From Charina bottae (Eukaryota > Chordata > Lepidosauria > Squamata > Charinaidae): a DNA stretch of 64,000 nucleotides. Under the pieces are notes generated by a model, which was given only the letters and a program-made list of their open reading frames with translations, had not been told where the DNA came from and made no database searches. The stretch's first letter is position 1. The number at the start of each line of letters is the position of its first letter. Location: the NCBI GenBank assembly GCA_023362775.1, contig JALMGJ010000014.1:3669001-3733000 (forward strand), read 5' to 3'. Positions 1 through 12,600 of this stretch are shown here, in pieces. The position numbers and the translations under genes are program-made.

Positions 1-559
1 ACTGTATGAGCATGCAGGTGTGCGCTAGGTGGAAATGAATGGGTTTGTACAACATGGTAATATATGATTTATTTTAAACATGGTTAGTTAAACAAGCTAT
101 CTTACCAATAAAGTGTGTTTTACAAACCATGATGACAGGGTTCACGCATGACATTAAACCATAATATAGTTTATTTGGGGTTTAGCAGAATGCATAAGCC
201 CAACTTTCATCAATCTGAAAGCTATATACCTGTGCAATTACAGTGATGCAGAAAATGAATTTTCATATACCCTGTAGCTCTGCAACATGAAGCAAACAAA
301 TTGGCAACTTGTATTTATTTTAACATATTTACCAATTCCTTTTCTATCTGAATTTTGCATGTAAAAAAAATGAAATATCGCATGCCAATTAGCTTCTCCA
401 ATACTGTATAGTAGGTTCTGCTCTCTGCTTCTTGAAAGTCTGTTTACACCTTGTGGCAGATCTTACCAAATATTAAAGGAGGCATCTGGAAGTGGGAGTT
501 TTTCTACATTTAGCACCGTCATAAAAAGAAGTGCTAAAACCTTTGCTCAAATGACTCAC

Positions 560-635
560 CGAAAGAAAGTCAGATTTCCTGTGCAGCTGCAGAAAAACTG
601 CTGTCCCTGCCAAGACTGCAATCCTAGCCAACTGC
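560..635 (-). CDS. Second gene, hydrophobic exon (phase 2-0)
   Basis: It encodes QLARIAVLAGTAVFLQLHRK, possibly a short membrane helix. Acceptor GACCGTAG, strong donor GTGAGT. The sequence left of it (1-559) shows nothing I recognise. Confidence 0.5.
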
Positions 636-3600
636 CTACGGTCAAAAATACCAGTTTTAATTACTGAATAGTAAATACATATTGTTATGAATTTTGCCAT
701 CAGCCAACCAGCTCTTGTAAGAAAATATGGAATTTCTCCTCCTAATAAACTTGGTCATTAGGATCATGTTCAATTAACACTAGCAAGTCAAGACAAGCAT
801 GACGTCTTGGAGATGTCCATATATTTCTCTTGGCAATGGTCTCAGCGTGGTTTGCTTTTTCTTCCTTCAGGATCTAGTCTACAATCCTGCATTTCCTAGG
901 GATCTCCCATCCAGTACTGACATGGTCTAACCCTGCTTAGTGTTTGAGATCAGTTTGATGCTCCCAAATTAACCTCATGTGGAGATTCAAATGTGAAAAT
1001 AGCAAGTTGGTTGGCTCAGTGTGTGAAGATCGCTGGAAGCCCACGTGATCATGGAATATACAGCAGTGGCAATATCAGTTCAGTGCATAAAGGGTACTCA
1101 AAATACAGTTGTCATAGATTCATCCAACCATGTATAGCAGGGGTGGGCAACGTCAGGCCCACGGGCCTTATAAGGCCCGCTGGGCTCCCACATAAGGCCC
1201 GCAGGGCTCCCGCCCGCAAACCCCGCCCCTTCCACGTGATTGGCTCCCGCCCGCAAACCCCGCCCACCCAGTGCTTGTAATTGGCTCCCACCCGCAAACT
1301 CTGGCTCCCGGTCCGCGGAAATCCCAGAAACCCCGCCCCCCACCCCCCCGGTCCCCAGTTATAAATATCCAAATGACCCTTGGCAGAAAAAAGGTTCCCC
1401 ACCCCTGATGTATAGTAACAATGCAGAAATGCAGCAATAAAAAACAACCTTAATTTGTACAATTAACTTGTTTCTTTATTCTCCACCTGTCCAGCACATG
1501 GTCAAATGGCCAGGGCAGCACAAGGGCATTCCTAGGACAAACTGCACAGGTAGCCTGGTTGGGACAAAGCAATTTTTGTGATTCATGGCTCAAGAGGAAT
1601 TAAAGAGGCCTGTAAATTGCTAATTATTTGTATACTTTTCCTTAATGCAACATAAAAAACCCCTTTAGTTTAGCAATGTTTCTTTAAAAGAATGAACTCT
1701 TTGGTAGTTTTAAACTGCAGCCGAGGTCCCCTGAGCATCCAGCATGATTTATTGCTAAAGGTATAAAATAGCAACATCAGCTCAGGAGCCTCTTGGAAGA
1801 GACTTACCTGTATTTTTCAGTATGTGATTGACTTGATGCCTGCATGATCCTTTTCCTCAAATGGCCTATGCCAAAGGATAGGTGGGAAGTATAGAAATTT
1901 GATAAAATAAATAAATCATTATCCAAGCCTTCTACATCCTCATCTACAGCTGTTTGGAGTTGAGGTATTTGAAATTGAATGGAAATGACACATGATCAAG
2001 AGCAGTGACAAGTAAGCCACAATGCCAATAAGAATTCCAGGAGCTTCATTTTCTGATCATGCAGACCAAATGTTTTAAAGCAGGGTTCCCCAACCCCCGG
2101 GCCACGGACCAGTAGTGGTCCATGGCCTGTTAGGAACTGGGCCGCCATGCTGGTCTCCGAACCCCACCCCCTGGTCCACGCGATTGGCTTCCACCTGCAA
2201 ATCCCATCCCCCGCACGATTGGCTCCTGCCTGCAAACCCCGCCCCCCGGTCCGTGGAAAAATTGTCTTCCACAAAACCAGTCCCTCGTGCCAAAAAGGTT
2301 GGGTACCCCTGTTTTAAAGTTCAGTTTTTACTATGCTGTTCTGGCAGCAGCCAAACCAGTCTAACCTGCTGTGTTTATTTTATTACTAATGTTTGACTTG
2401 ACTTTCCATCCTACACCTTCTCTTCTTTACATTGTTCTAGTTCTGTTTTCTCTATAGGGTCTTTATGGTTGTGCAGAGGTAGGCAAAATGGGACCCTCAA
2501 GATATTCCTGAACTAACAGCCCCAACCAGCATGACCAATGGTGAAGGATGTGAGAGTTAAGTCCTCTATGGCTGAGGTACACCAGCTCCTCTTTTGCATT
2601 GTTGCATACTGTATCTGGGCGGTAATGCAGCATAATGGTCATCTCCCATATAGACTATTGCAATGTTCTCTACATGGGGCTACCCTTGAAGAGTATCCGG
2701 AAGCTTCAGCTAGTCCAGAATGTGGCCGCACGGACAGTTATTGGTGCTTCAAGATCGGCACATGTGACAACACTGCTGTGCGAGCTGCACTGGGTACCGG
2801 TTTGCTTCCGGGTCCAATTCAAGGTGTTGGTTATCACCATTGAAGCCCTACATGGCATGGGGCCAGGCTACTTGAGGGACCGCCTCCTCCTCATAACATC
2901 GACCCGTCCCACCCAATCATGCAGAGAGGGCATGCTACGGACTCCGTCGGCAAAGGAATTTCATTTGACGGGGTCCAGGAGGTGGGCCTTCTCTGCAGTG
3001 GCGCCCGCCCTTTGGAACAATCTGCCCCCAGAGGTGAGGCGGGTCCCTTTGCTCCTGGCATTCCAGAAGAATTTGAAGACCTGGTTCTCCTGCCTTGCCT
3101 GGGATGGGAAGGGCAATAGTTCTTCCTGGAGGTGGCTGGTGCCGTAGTGTCCTCCCTATTGAATGAGATCTGTTCGTCACTTCGACTTTTATCTATTTAT
3201 TCTCTATTTATATTGGTTGTTGTTTGTACTTTTATACTTCTATTGTTTTAATTGTTGATTTTATTGTCAACCACCCAGAGTCCCCCTTTCAGGGGAGATG
3301 GGCAGTGATAGAAATGTGAATAAGAAACAAACAAGCAAACAAATAAATAAATAAATAAATAAATAAATATAATCATGACTATCTTTAGAAGTAGTGGCAT
3401 AGAAAGGCTTTGCTCTACTTGGGCAAAGTAGCAAAATGTGCTCATTATCTAAATGTCATTGTTGATGCACTCTGCTTGGGCTATGCAACTTCCTTTGCTG
3501 CTTTTCATCAGGTCTCCTTACTGGAAAGGAAAATTAAACAGCATTATGAGTAACTCAAGTGGAACCAGCATTTTGGAGATCTTCACTTGGAAACAGATAA

Positions 3601-6600
3601 GTGGGGAAAAGTCTCCTTGCTGATTTTGCTGGACTGTGGCATTTTCTTGGAGAAATGGACTGGAGTCTCAGGGCTGCTGTTAGCCAGATGATGATGAGAA
3701 CTCATGCTCAACTCATTTGATCCAACACATCAGGATGACATCAGATTGGGGAAGATGGTCATTTTGAGAGATGAAAGCAAGCATGGCTGTTGAAGATGAT
3801 GATGAACCAATAAAGAACATGAAGGCAATTCTCCAGCTCAATGCCACTTCTAGCTTTAAAAACCATTCTATTGAATTCTCAGGCATATGACCCAAGGACA
3901 CTGTCATTTAAACAAAACTAACTACAAACAAGGCAGGAACTTGTGAATGGAGTAATTCCTTTCCACAGCCTTGAACCCAAGTTCAGATAAGGTTATTGTA
4001 ATTGTTCATGCTTAATAGTGCTTTAGTGAGCATGTTCATGAATCTCTCTCTCTCTCTCTCTCCCTCCCTCCCTCCACATTGTTGGTTCTGGAGAACACTT
4101 TAACATACTTTTGGTTGTTGCTCAACACAGAGTTTTTCAAAATGAAGTGTGAAATTATCTGATCCTTTCTCTTCCCAGGATAGAAACACATTCTTCGAAA
4201 GGAATGAACGAAGAACATGGTATGCACTCTTTCTCACACACACTTGTCTGCAAATGTAGAGTATTTCACCTAGGAAAAAATATGCCTTATCTCCTTCATC
4301 AAAGCCACACAGGTTTGTTTAATCTGCTCTGATCAGAACAACAAAGACATTTTTTTCCACTGGAGCAAAATCAAAGCAGTATTGAAAACCTGGATAGAAG
4401 TCTACAGGGATTTATTTAAAATACATTTTCTGGCCCTGTAAGGAATTTGTTTTTCCTGTGATCAATCCAATCCAGGTAATTTCATGTTACTGTCATGAAG
4501 AAAGGTTTGAAATTTCTCTTATTTACCCAGATCAATTCCAAACTGCCCTATGAAAATGTTAACAAGGAAATATATATTTATATTTGCAGAGTTCAGCCAA
4601 TGGGTAGAAACATAATGAGTTAGCAGGTACAGGCAAATATTTAAAACTATTAATATTTTAAGTAGGAGTATCCAGACTGAAGAAGTAAATGTAAAGACTC
4701 CACACAGTATTTTTGACAGGAATATGGAACTGGTTTGCATTGCCTTCTTCTAGAATGTTTTTTTCAACTTCCCAGGTTAGCTATGAGATTTCTGGTACCC
4801 TCCCATCCAGGCACTAACCAGATCTGAACCCACTGAGCCTTTTTTGAAAAACAGTTCTCTGCTTTATATGAAAAGCACATTGCAGAAAGAGGATGGCTCC
4901 AGGCATGGCCACAACTGAAGGATACTATTAATTGTAGTTCATCCTCATCCAGATGGTCACAGGTTCTCAACCCATGAGGTACCACCTCAAGGAAAGAAGG
5001 GCAAACTACAAGCACAAACTGTGCTTTTCCTAAATAATTTACGGGGCAATCCCTACAGAGAATTAAGCCTTTAGTAGCCAGATGCTCACATTTAACAAAC
5101 CATGGCTAAACATATAATGTGTGGGCCATTTCTGGTCTTAAATGAAGTGTCTGATGTTGAGGGAAGTCCTTCCCAATCAGGACTCCCTGAAAAGCCCCAT
5201 AACTTTAGATGCATGCTCCAGACCAACCCCAGAGTGTTCCTTTTGCAACAAACAGGTCACAAAAGAGGGCAGCTCTTCCCCCATTGCCATAGAATGGTCC
5301 CAGATCTCTTCTCCTGCCCTAAACTGGGAACAATCTATTTAATCCAGTGACTCCACACATGGCCAATTGCATTGAACTCAGAAAAACAAGAGTGACACAC
5401 TGACATAACCCCATTCACAAGCTACTGTAGTATTTGCTGGCAGCTGCTCAACTGGAAGCATAGAAGCTGTTTGATCGATGATTAATAAGCCCAGTTTCCA
5501 GGCCAACTTCTGTTCCACCTGCATGTGGAACTGAAAAGAGGTCAACTTTTACCTCCTGTGGCTGCAGGCTCCAGGAAATAATGATATGGGAGCATATCCA
5601 AAATATGTATTTTCTTTCCTGGTACTGACTGTCCATACACATAGGATGTTGTTTTTCCATCTTGACTAATATTGACTAGTCAGTGTTTCTCAATCTTGGT
5701 ACCTTTAAGATGTGCGGACTTCAACTCCCAGAACTCTCCAGCCAACATGCTTACTGGGGAATTCTAGAAGGTGAAGTCCACACATCTTAAAGTTCCAAGG
5801 TTGAGAAATATTGGATTAGTCTAATGGCCAGCAATTTGCCAACATCTCAGACAAAATGTGTTTCTCATTGTACACTGAGCTTTATTCTTCTAACTGGAGA
5901 TATTAGAAAACTAACCTCGGATCCTTCTGCAAATTTGCTCTGCCCCTGTCCTGTACACCCTTATAAGAAGCTTTTCTGCCGTTATCTAGAAATATTGGCA
6001 ATAATATATCCCACAATGGCTGGGTTCAGATAATGGTGCAAAACCACAGTGTGACTGGTTTGGTTTGATTTTGGCTTAGTGTTTGAACTCAGCCATTGGG
6101 CTTTGCAAAACATGGCTAGTGACCTAGGGTGATGTCAACTCTTTGAGGTTGACCAGACCTGAGCACAAAAGTTATGAATTCTAAAACTACTTTTATTATT
6201 ATTGGATGTATTTTAGATGATGTTTTTGTATAGTTTTTAAACTTTCAATTGTTGTAACCCGCCCAGAGTCCCTTGCAAGGGAGATGGGCGGGGAATAAAT
6301 TGAAATAATAAAAATAAAATAATAATAAAAAATTATAGGGTTACAATAACAGAATCATGCGACTCTGAATGTGTCTCCCGCCTCCCTGCCTTTATCCCAA
6401 AGAGAACTAGGGAGGTTCAAGTCTAAGACGCCTTCTCAAATTCCATTCCTGCTTCGGACTCCAATTTTTCTTATCTGACCATTGCTTTGGCTGCAGCTCT
6501 TCCTTCTCTTCCTCAAGGTTATTCTCACATCCCATTACAGGTGCACTGTGGACCCATTCTAGATTCTTAGCAGTGTACGAAGCATTACAGATGCCCACAT

Positions 6601-9600
6601 GCAATTTTTTATTTATTATATTTTATTATCTGCACTTAGAAGACATATAAAAACTGTTGTTGAATGAAAAATGAAACAATGCTGCAATAAAAAAGTGTTA
6701 AAAAAAAACCCAACCCAAACCCGCCAAACTGATTATATAAAAAGCAGATAATAACGCTGAGTCTAGCATCAAATTGATGGGATGTACGCTGGCTTAAAGG
6801 GGAAAAACTCGAGGCTTGAGAATAAACAGACAAGAGTGCAGCTTTTAGGGCTAAAAGTATTTTACTTGTAGCATAAGGCAATAATGTATATACAGTACAT
6901 TATCACAAAAAGGAAAGAACAATATATATGGTACAGCATTGTAAAAAGAAAACAACAACAAACTTATAAGCAGAGTTCTGTGTATTGATCCCAGGGCCAG
7001 AGCTCACGCCATGCATAGCCTCCCATAGCTATGCACTGCTCAGTCCTCAAAAGTAGAATACACATGAAGAACTACATGGCTAAAGACACAAAAAGTCAAG
7101 AAGCATAGAACACCATTTTGCATGGTTTGATATTCAGTTCTTCTAGCTTTCTGATTGGCTGGAAGTTAGCTGTGACACACACCAGGCCCAAAGCATTAGG
7201 CCTAAAGCACATAGCATGACCTGCTATTGGGTAGCAGTGCTGCATCTAAGCAAGTATGTGATTTCCTCCCCCCCTCTGCTCCCTCCCTGGAGCAGGCTTC
7301 CCACGGAAGGAATCAGGAGACATTGTTCTCATGGGAAGGTCCCATTGCTTGTGTGGGCACTAGTCATAACAATACACACGTGACCGTTGTTATCTTGCAC
7401 CTGCACTTCACGTCACCATGAGAGACTTTTGCTTTGTAAAGGATGCAATTTGCCAAAACACTTTTGCTTTGTAGAGAAACCCAATTTGCCAATTTCATAC
7501 GAGAAATCTGACACAAATAATTGATGTTGGTGTCGATTAAACTCTGCTTATAGAATGTTCAGGATAGTTTCCTGGCTCACATATTTTTCTCACGATAATG
7601 CAAGAGAATCCAGCAGGTAACTCCTTTTGTTGATCTGATGACAGACATATGGATCCTTCTATAATAGATATTGCTAAAGGGTTACTTTCATTATGGATAA
7701 AGATGTTCATTCAATTCTTTAAAAGCTTTGGAAGAAAAATGGAAATAAGAAACCACAGTATTTCAAGAGAAAGAAAGAGAGAAGCATTTAAATGCTGCCA
7801 GCTTCTCTACAGTAAATTAATTTTCTTGGCACATCTACACCATACATGTGGATGCACATGCACACACACATACACCCCCCGAGAGATTAGGGCTACTGTT
7901 TTATGCACTCTTGCCTGGAGTGAAGTTTATTACATATGGTTTGGATTTAAGTTTCAATGTGTTTGTGAGTCTAACAGGGTATGCTGGGGTTTCACTCTTG
8001 GCAGGAAATCATAGAAGAGTAGCTCTAATCAACATTTTACAACAAACAGAAATGTTTCCAAAAATGTAGCAGTGGTTATGAATTGAAGTTCACCCACAAA
8101 TCAGATTTTCTTGCTTTGTTTTGGAGAAGCATTAGGAGTCCTTGTTCTACTGCCATGGGGTGAAGAATTTCTTAAGCCTGCCATTGAAAGAGACAATGAG
8201 TGATCAAGCATGGATAGAACTTGTGAACCTCCCAGAGTCACATAAGTGAGATGGGCAGCTATAGAAATTGAAATAAACAAACAAACAAACATGGGTGCAA
8301 ACAGTGTAAGTTTATAGTGTTTGGGAAGCCATCAAAGATGGTTACTTCTCATTTGATTGGGGAATTCTGCTTCTGGATTACTTGGGTAAGTACTGTATTT
8401 ACCTGGATAGCAACAGACTGGGTGCTTGTATTATCTGAACCCAGCATAGAAAACTGGGCCTTTGGGGGGATATGACCAGAACCATGTTACTTGTTAAAAA
8501 TATAAAGAGTGCAGATGAAGTTTCATCTTATTGTTCTATGTTAATTGCCTTGGGAATTCTCAAGAATAAATAATCTTTGGAAGTATTAATACTTGGGCAA
8601 CCATAAGTATATTGGGTTGAGTATGGATAAAATGCAAGATCTCTCTAACAATCTCACTTAACAAAGTAAAATGTAAGCAACTTCAGAATACAGATCTTTT
8701 GTTATAAATGCCTATGGAAAGCATCACAAAATGTTCAGTGAACCGGGGTTCTTTTTTCATAACAATAAGCTTACCTTCAGCTGTGGGAATATCCAAGGTT
8801 GATTTTCGATGAATCCTTCTGGATTTAATCTTTGGAGAGTGTCCCTTGCGGTCTTGACAACTCCCTAATTTAGCTTTATGTAGAAGAAATGCATGATCAG
8901 ATCCCCCAAATTAACCACACTTTTTCGCCAGGGAAATACAATGAATAGCCTAATTGGAAGATTGGCAATTATTTAACCAAAGCTCAGTTTCAGGCCAACA
9001 TTTTACTTACAAAGATGCTTACAATTAGAATAATGATGTTCACAAGCTGTATTCTTGATATAGAAATTGGGATGATGAAGATGATGATGATTTGTAATGC
9101 ATATACATTCCAAGTTCCAGCACTAAGGCAGAATGACCCTTGGTGACTTGCCCACTTCTCAGTTGAGGACAAACTACCATATTAATTCACCATTGACCCC
9201 CAGAATTATGCAGTGCAGAAGGTACTTTAGGTAATTAAAATAAGTAGACCAAACTCAGACCCCTGGTCTAAGAAAAAAGAAGATAGAAAGATTTCCAAAG
9301 GAAAGCAAAGGGCTTGCCAAAGTGCTGGGGCTGAATGAGTGGCCCAAGAATCCGAGGTATTAGCATGATCCCTGGTTTTCACAGAAAGGGTAGAATTCAA
9401 GAAACTAATGGCAGCCATCTTAAAAAGACCTTTTTGCTGCATTATTCCAGCCAATCAGAGAACATATACTGAATGGCCTGGTGCCAAGTACCACATTGTT
9501 CAGTCAGGCTTGGTTATGTGAACTATTATAGACAATAAAAAAACAAAACACAACCCCTCCGTTTCCTTTTGTGTAAAATTGTGTAATAATTATCATAATT

Positions 9601-12600
9601 ATTGATTGTTATTTTTATTGTTCTTGGCAAAAAAAGAGGCAATTCTAATTGGCAGAACCCACTCTTTTGATGCTCCTCAGTTTTAAGATATTATTAAATT
9701 TCTCTTTGGGGGATAAGCTTTTTTCCTGAGATCTACTGTATAGGCAATCAATTTTTGAATAATCACATTAAAAAGTTGCCCATTTTTTTTTTAAAAAAAA
9801 GTCTTCTGCCTCTCACAGATATTAAAAGTGAAAGTCAGAATAAAGGCATTTTTGTGGGAGTGGAAACAAATCACATTTTCCAACACACCTCATGTGTAAA
9901 ATATACAAGTGCAATGCAGTTTTTTCTCCCTGTTTCATTTTCAAGACAATTTTTGGTCTTACTGACAAATGGGAACTCATTTGTTTACTGACCTAGGAAC
10001 TTTGGGTTAATGATGTGCTCATCCTTCAACAGTGGCCTAAATTCCATCTCTGAAGGTCTTTCTCCATCTGCGGTGAGAAAGCAACTAACATGAAGATGGA
10101 AACAGAACAGTAATCTAGTAATCAGAATAAGGTGAGCAAATCAGGACTTTCTCCTTCAACTGAAAAGTATTTTTGAATATGATTTTTTTCAGATGGCAAA
10201 TATCTTCTTATTTGAATATGTCCAATATTTTAAATCTGGTTGGCCACTTCCTTCAAAGATTATCCCTAAAGCATTAATAACATTGTTTACATTCCACATT
10301 ATCTAGCTCCTTCTACAATTTTTTTAAAAATTTGATAGATGCATAAGGAAGGGCAAAATATAACCTGAAGCACCAGAATCACAACTGGCCTAGTGGATTG
10401 TCAACAACTGAACAATTTAATAAACCAATATAAGGCAACTCACTTTGGACTTGGATTGTGGCCAGTGCTTATAAAGTTTGGTTGAGTTCTGGCATGCAAG
10501 CTTGTCGTTCTTTTCTCTGGAGCATGGATCATCTGGTTTTGAAGACCCCAAACTTTTTGAATTGAATATGCTTTTCAGTAATAGCAAAGCATCCAGGTTA
10601 AGGAATTGAGGACATGTGCTCAGAGTTCTGAGAACAAATTGGTTGCTTCTGTTAGCCTGGGCTGCAATTGCTAGAAAAATTCTCCTTCTTCCAGATTACT
10701 ATGACCTGAGAGAAGGCTATCTCAGTCCAATCTTTGGATGGTTCATCTGTATGGTGTGCAGCCTTCAAGATATCACTAAACCCAGTATCCCCAGCCAGCC
10801 AAATGTTGATACACATGTTACATGATCATATGGCAAGGAAGCAGCTTCCTGGGTGCTACCACACATACCAATAATCTTGGCTAGGAATTCTGGGGGTTGT
10901 AGTCCAATACCACCAGAGGATACCATGTGAGGCTTCAGGTTAGACTGAATTGAATTGAACAAATGAAGAAAGCAGTAGTCAACCACTCCTATGTCATGCT
11001 GAGAAAGCCACATAATGTGATCATTGAGTTACTGGGAACTGGAATAGCTTGAGTGAGACATGGTTTAAGTATACAGTTTCAAAATAGTGAATCCAATCCA
11101 CATACAATTATTTTGAATACAGAATATGGTGTGTTCTTGGTTCTAGGGTTAAGTTGTGGAGAGAGTGAGCAGTGTGTCTGCAGCTTGACATGTGCATGTG
11201 GTCCTCTTTTGCCTATGCAGAAATTCAAAGCAAATCACTTACTTGTGACACTAAGGAGCACGTAAGTCTCTCGCTCCCCCAGAAGTTCTGTTGCACAGTG
11301 ATGCTTGTTTTGAAGTAAGTTCTTGACTTGGCCACTCTCATCTGCTAGTTCTATTTCATCTGAAAAACAGAATTTACCCACAAGTTGAGAGCAGCTTATA
11401 TAAATTCTCCCTCCCCACTTCATAGATTTCTCATTCTTTCTGACCAAAGTAAATATGGTTCAGAATAAGTGCATTTAAGTACCTTGAATTTCTCTGATGG
11501 AATTACATGTACAACTTATTTATTTTTATTTATTTATTGGATTTATCACCGCCCAACTCCCCCAAGGGGGACTCTGGGCGGTTCTATTTCCTTGTTCCTT
11601 TCTCAGAAATGTATCAACTGTGTTTCATACAAGTCCCTGATTATCTTTTATGCATGATACAATAGGGAAATGTATAAAGAATTCAAATGAATTACTTATT
11701 ATTGAAATTATGTTTCAATACAAACACAATTTAGTTTATGTATATTATTTTATAACCATTTCACCTTTATCTTCACATCCACAGCGGTGTTTAATTCCAT
11801 CTAGCAGTATCTGGACTTTACAGTGTATATTAAAAAGATCTGCCTTGTTCTCTAGGAAGGAAGCAAAATGGATGTTGTATTTAAAAGCAAAGATTACAAC
11901 ATTTATCCAACTTTTGAGTGAACAGCAGCCCAAATGGCTACCAACCACATTGATCAGCAATTAAGTTTGCAGTATGTGCAGTATGTGCAGGGCGTGGTGG
12001 CTCAGCGGGTAAGATGCCAGGCTTGTCGATCGGAAGATCGCAAGTTCGGAGGTTCGAATCCCTAGCCCTGCGTGCGGAGTGAGCTCCCGCACTTGCCCCA
12101 GCTCTTGCCAACCTAGCAATTTGAAAGCATGCAAATACAAGAAGATGAATAGGTACCACTTTGGTGGGTAGGTAACAGCGTTCCGTGCGCATCATGCAGG
12201 CCACATGACCATGGAAGCGTCTTCGGACAGCGCTGCCTCTTCGGCTAACAAATGGAGATGAGCACCAGCCCCTAGAGTCGGACACGACTGCACAAATGTG
12301 CGGGGGGAACCTTTATCTTTTTTTATGTGCAGTAAAGTAACCATGTAAGTTGTGAACCTCAATAATTTTGAGGATTCCTGCAGTGATATAGTAGTTATGG
12401 GTTTGCCTGACTGGCTAAACCTAGATAAAATGAGACTGGGTACTATATGGCCTAGCATCTTGAGGAAAGCCTGTTAGTGTCTTGAAACAGACACAGATCT
12501 CACAGATCTGTTTTCTTATACATAATTCTAACACGACAGAAGCCAAAGACCAAGTGGTGACTTACCTCCATGAAGAACAGTTATAAACATTTCTACTGAT

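Noticed and set aside
473..700. Single 75-codon minus-strand open frame as an intact small protein
   Set aside because: Internal splice signals at 560 and 635 and phase agreement favour a short exon of a larger gene.
2635..3147. 170-codon plus-strand open frame
   Set aside because: L2 reverse-transcriptase C-terminal region, repeated at 42,553.
11991..12080. tRNA-like A and B boxes at 11,991 and in the other SINE copies
   Set aside because: The full unit is about 330 bp, dispersed, and flanked by target duplications. These are SINEs and not functional tRNA genes.
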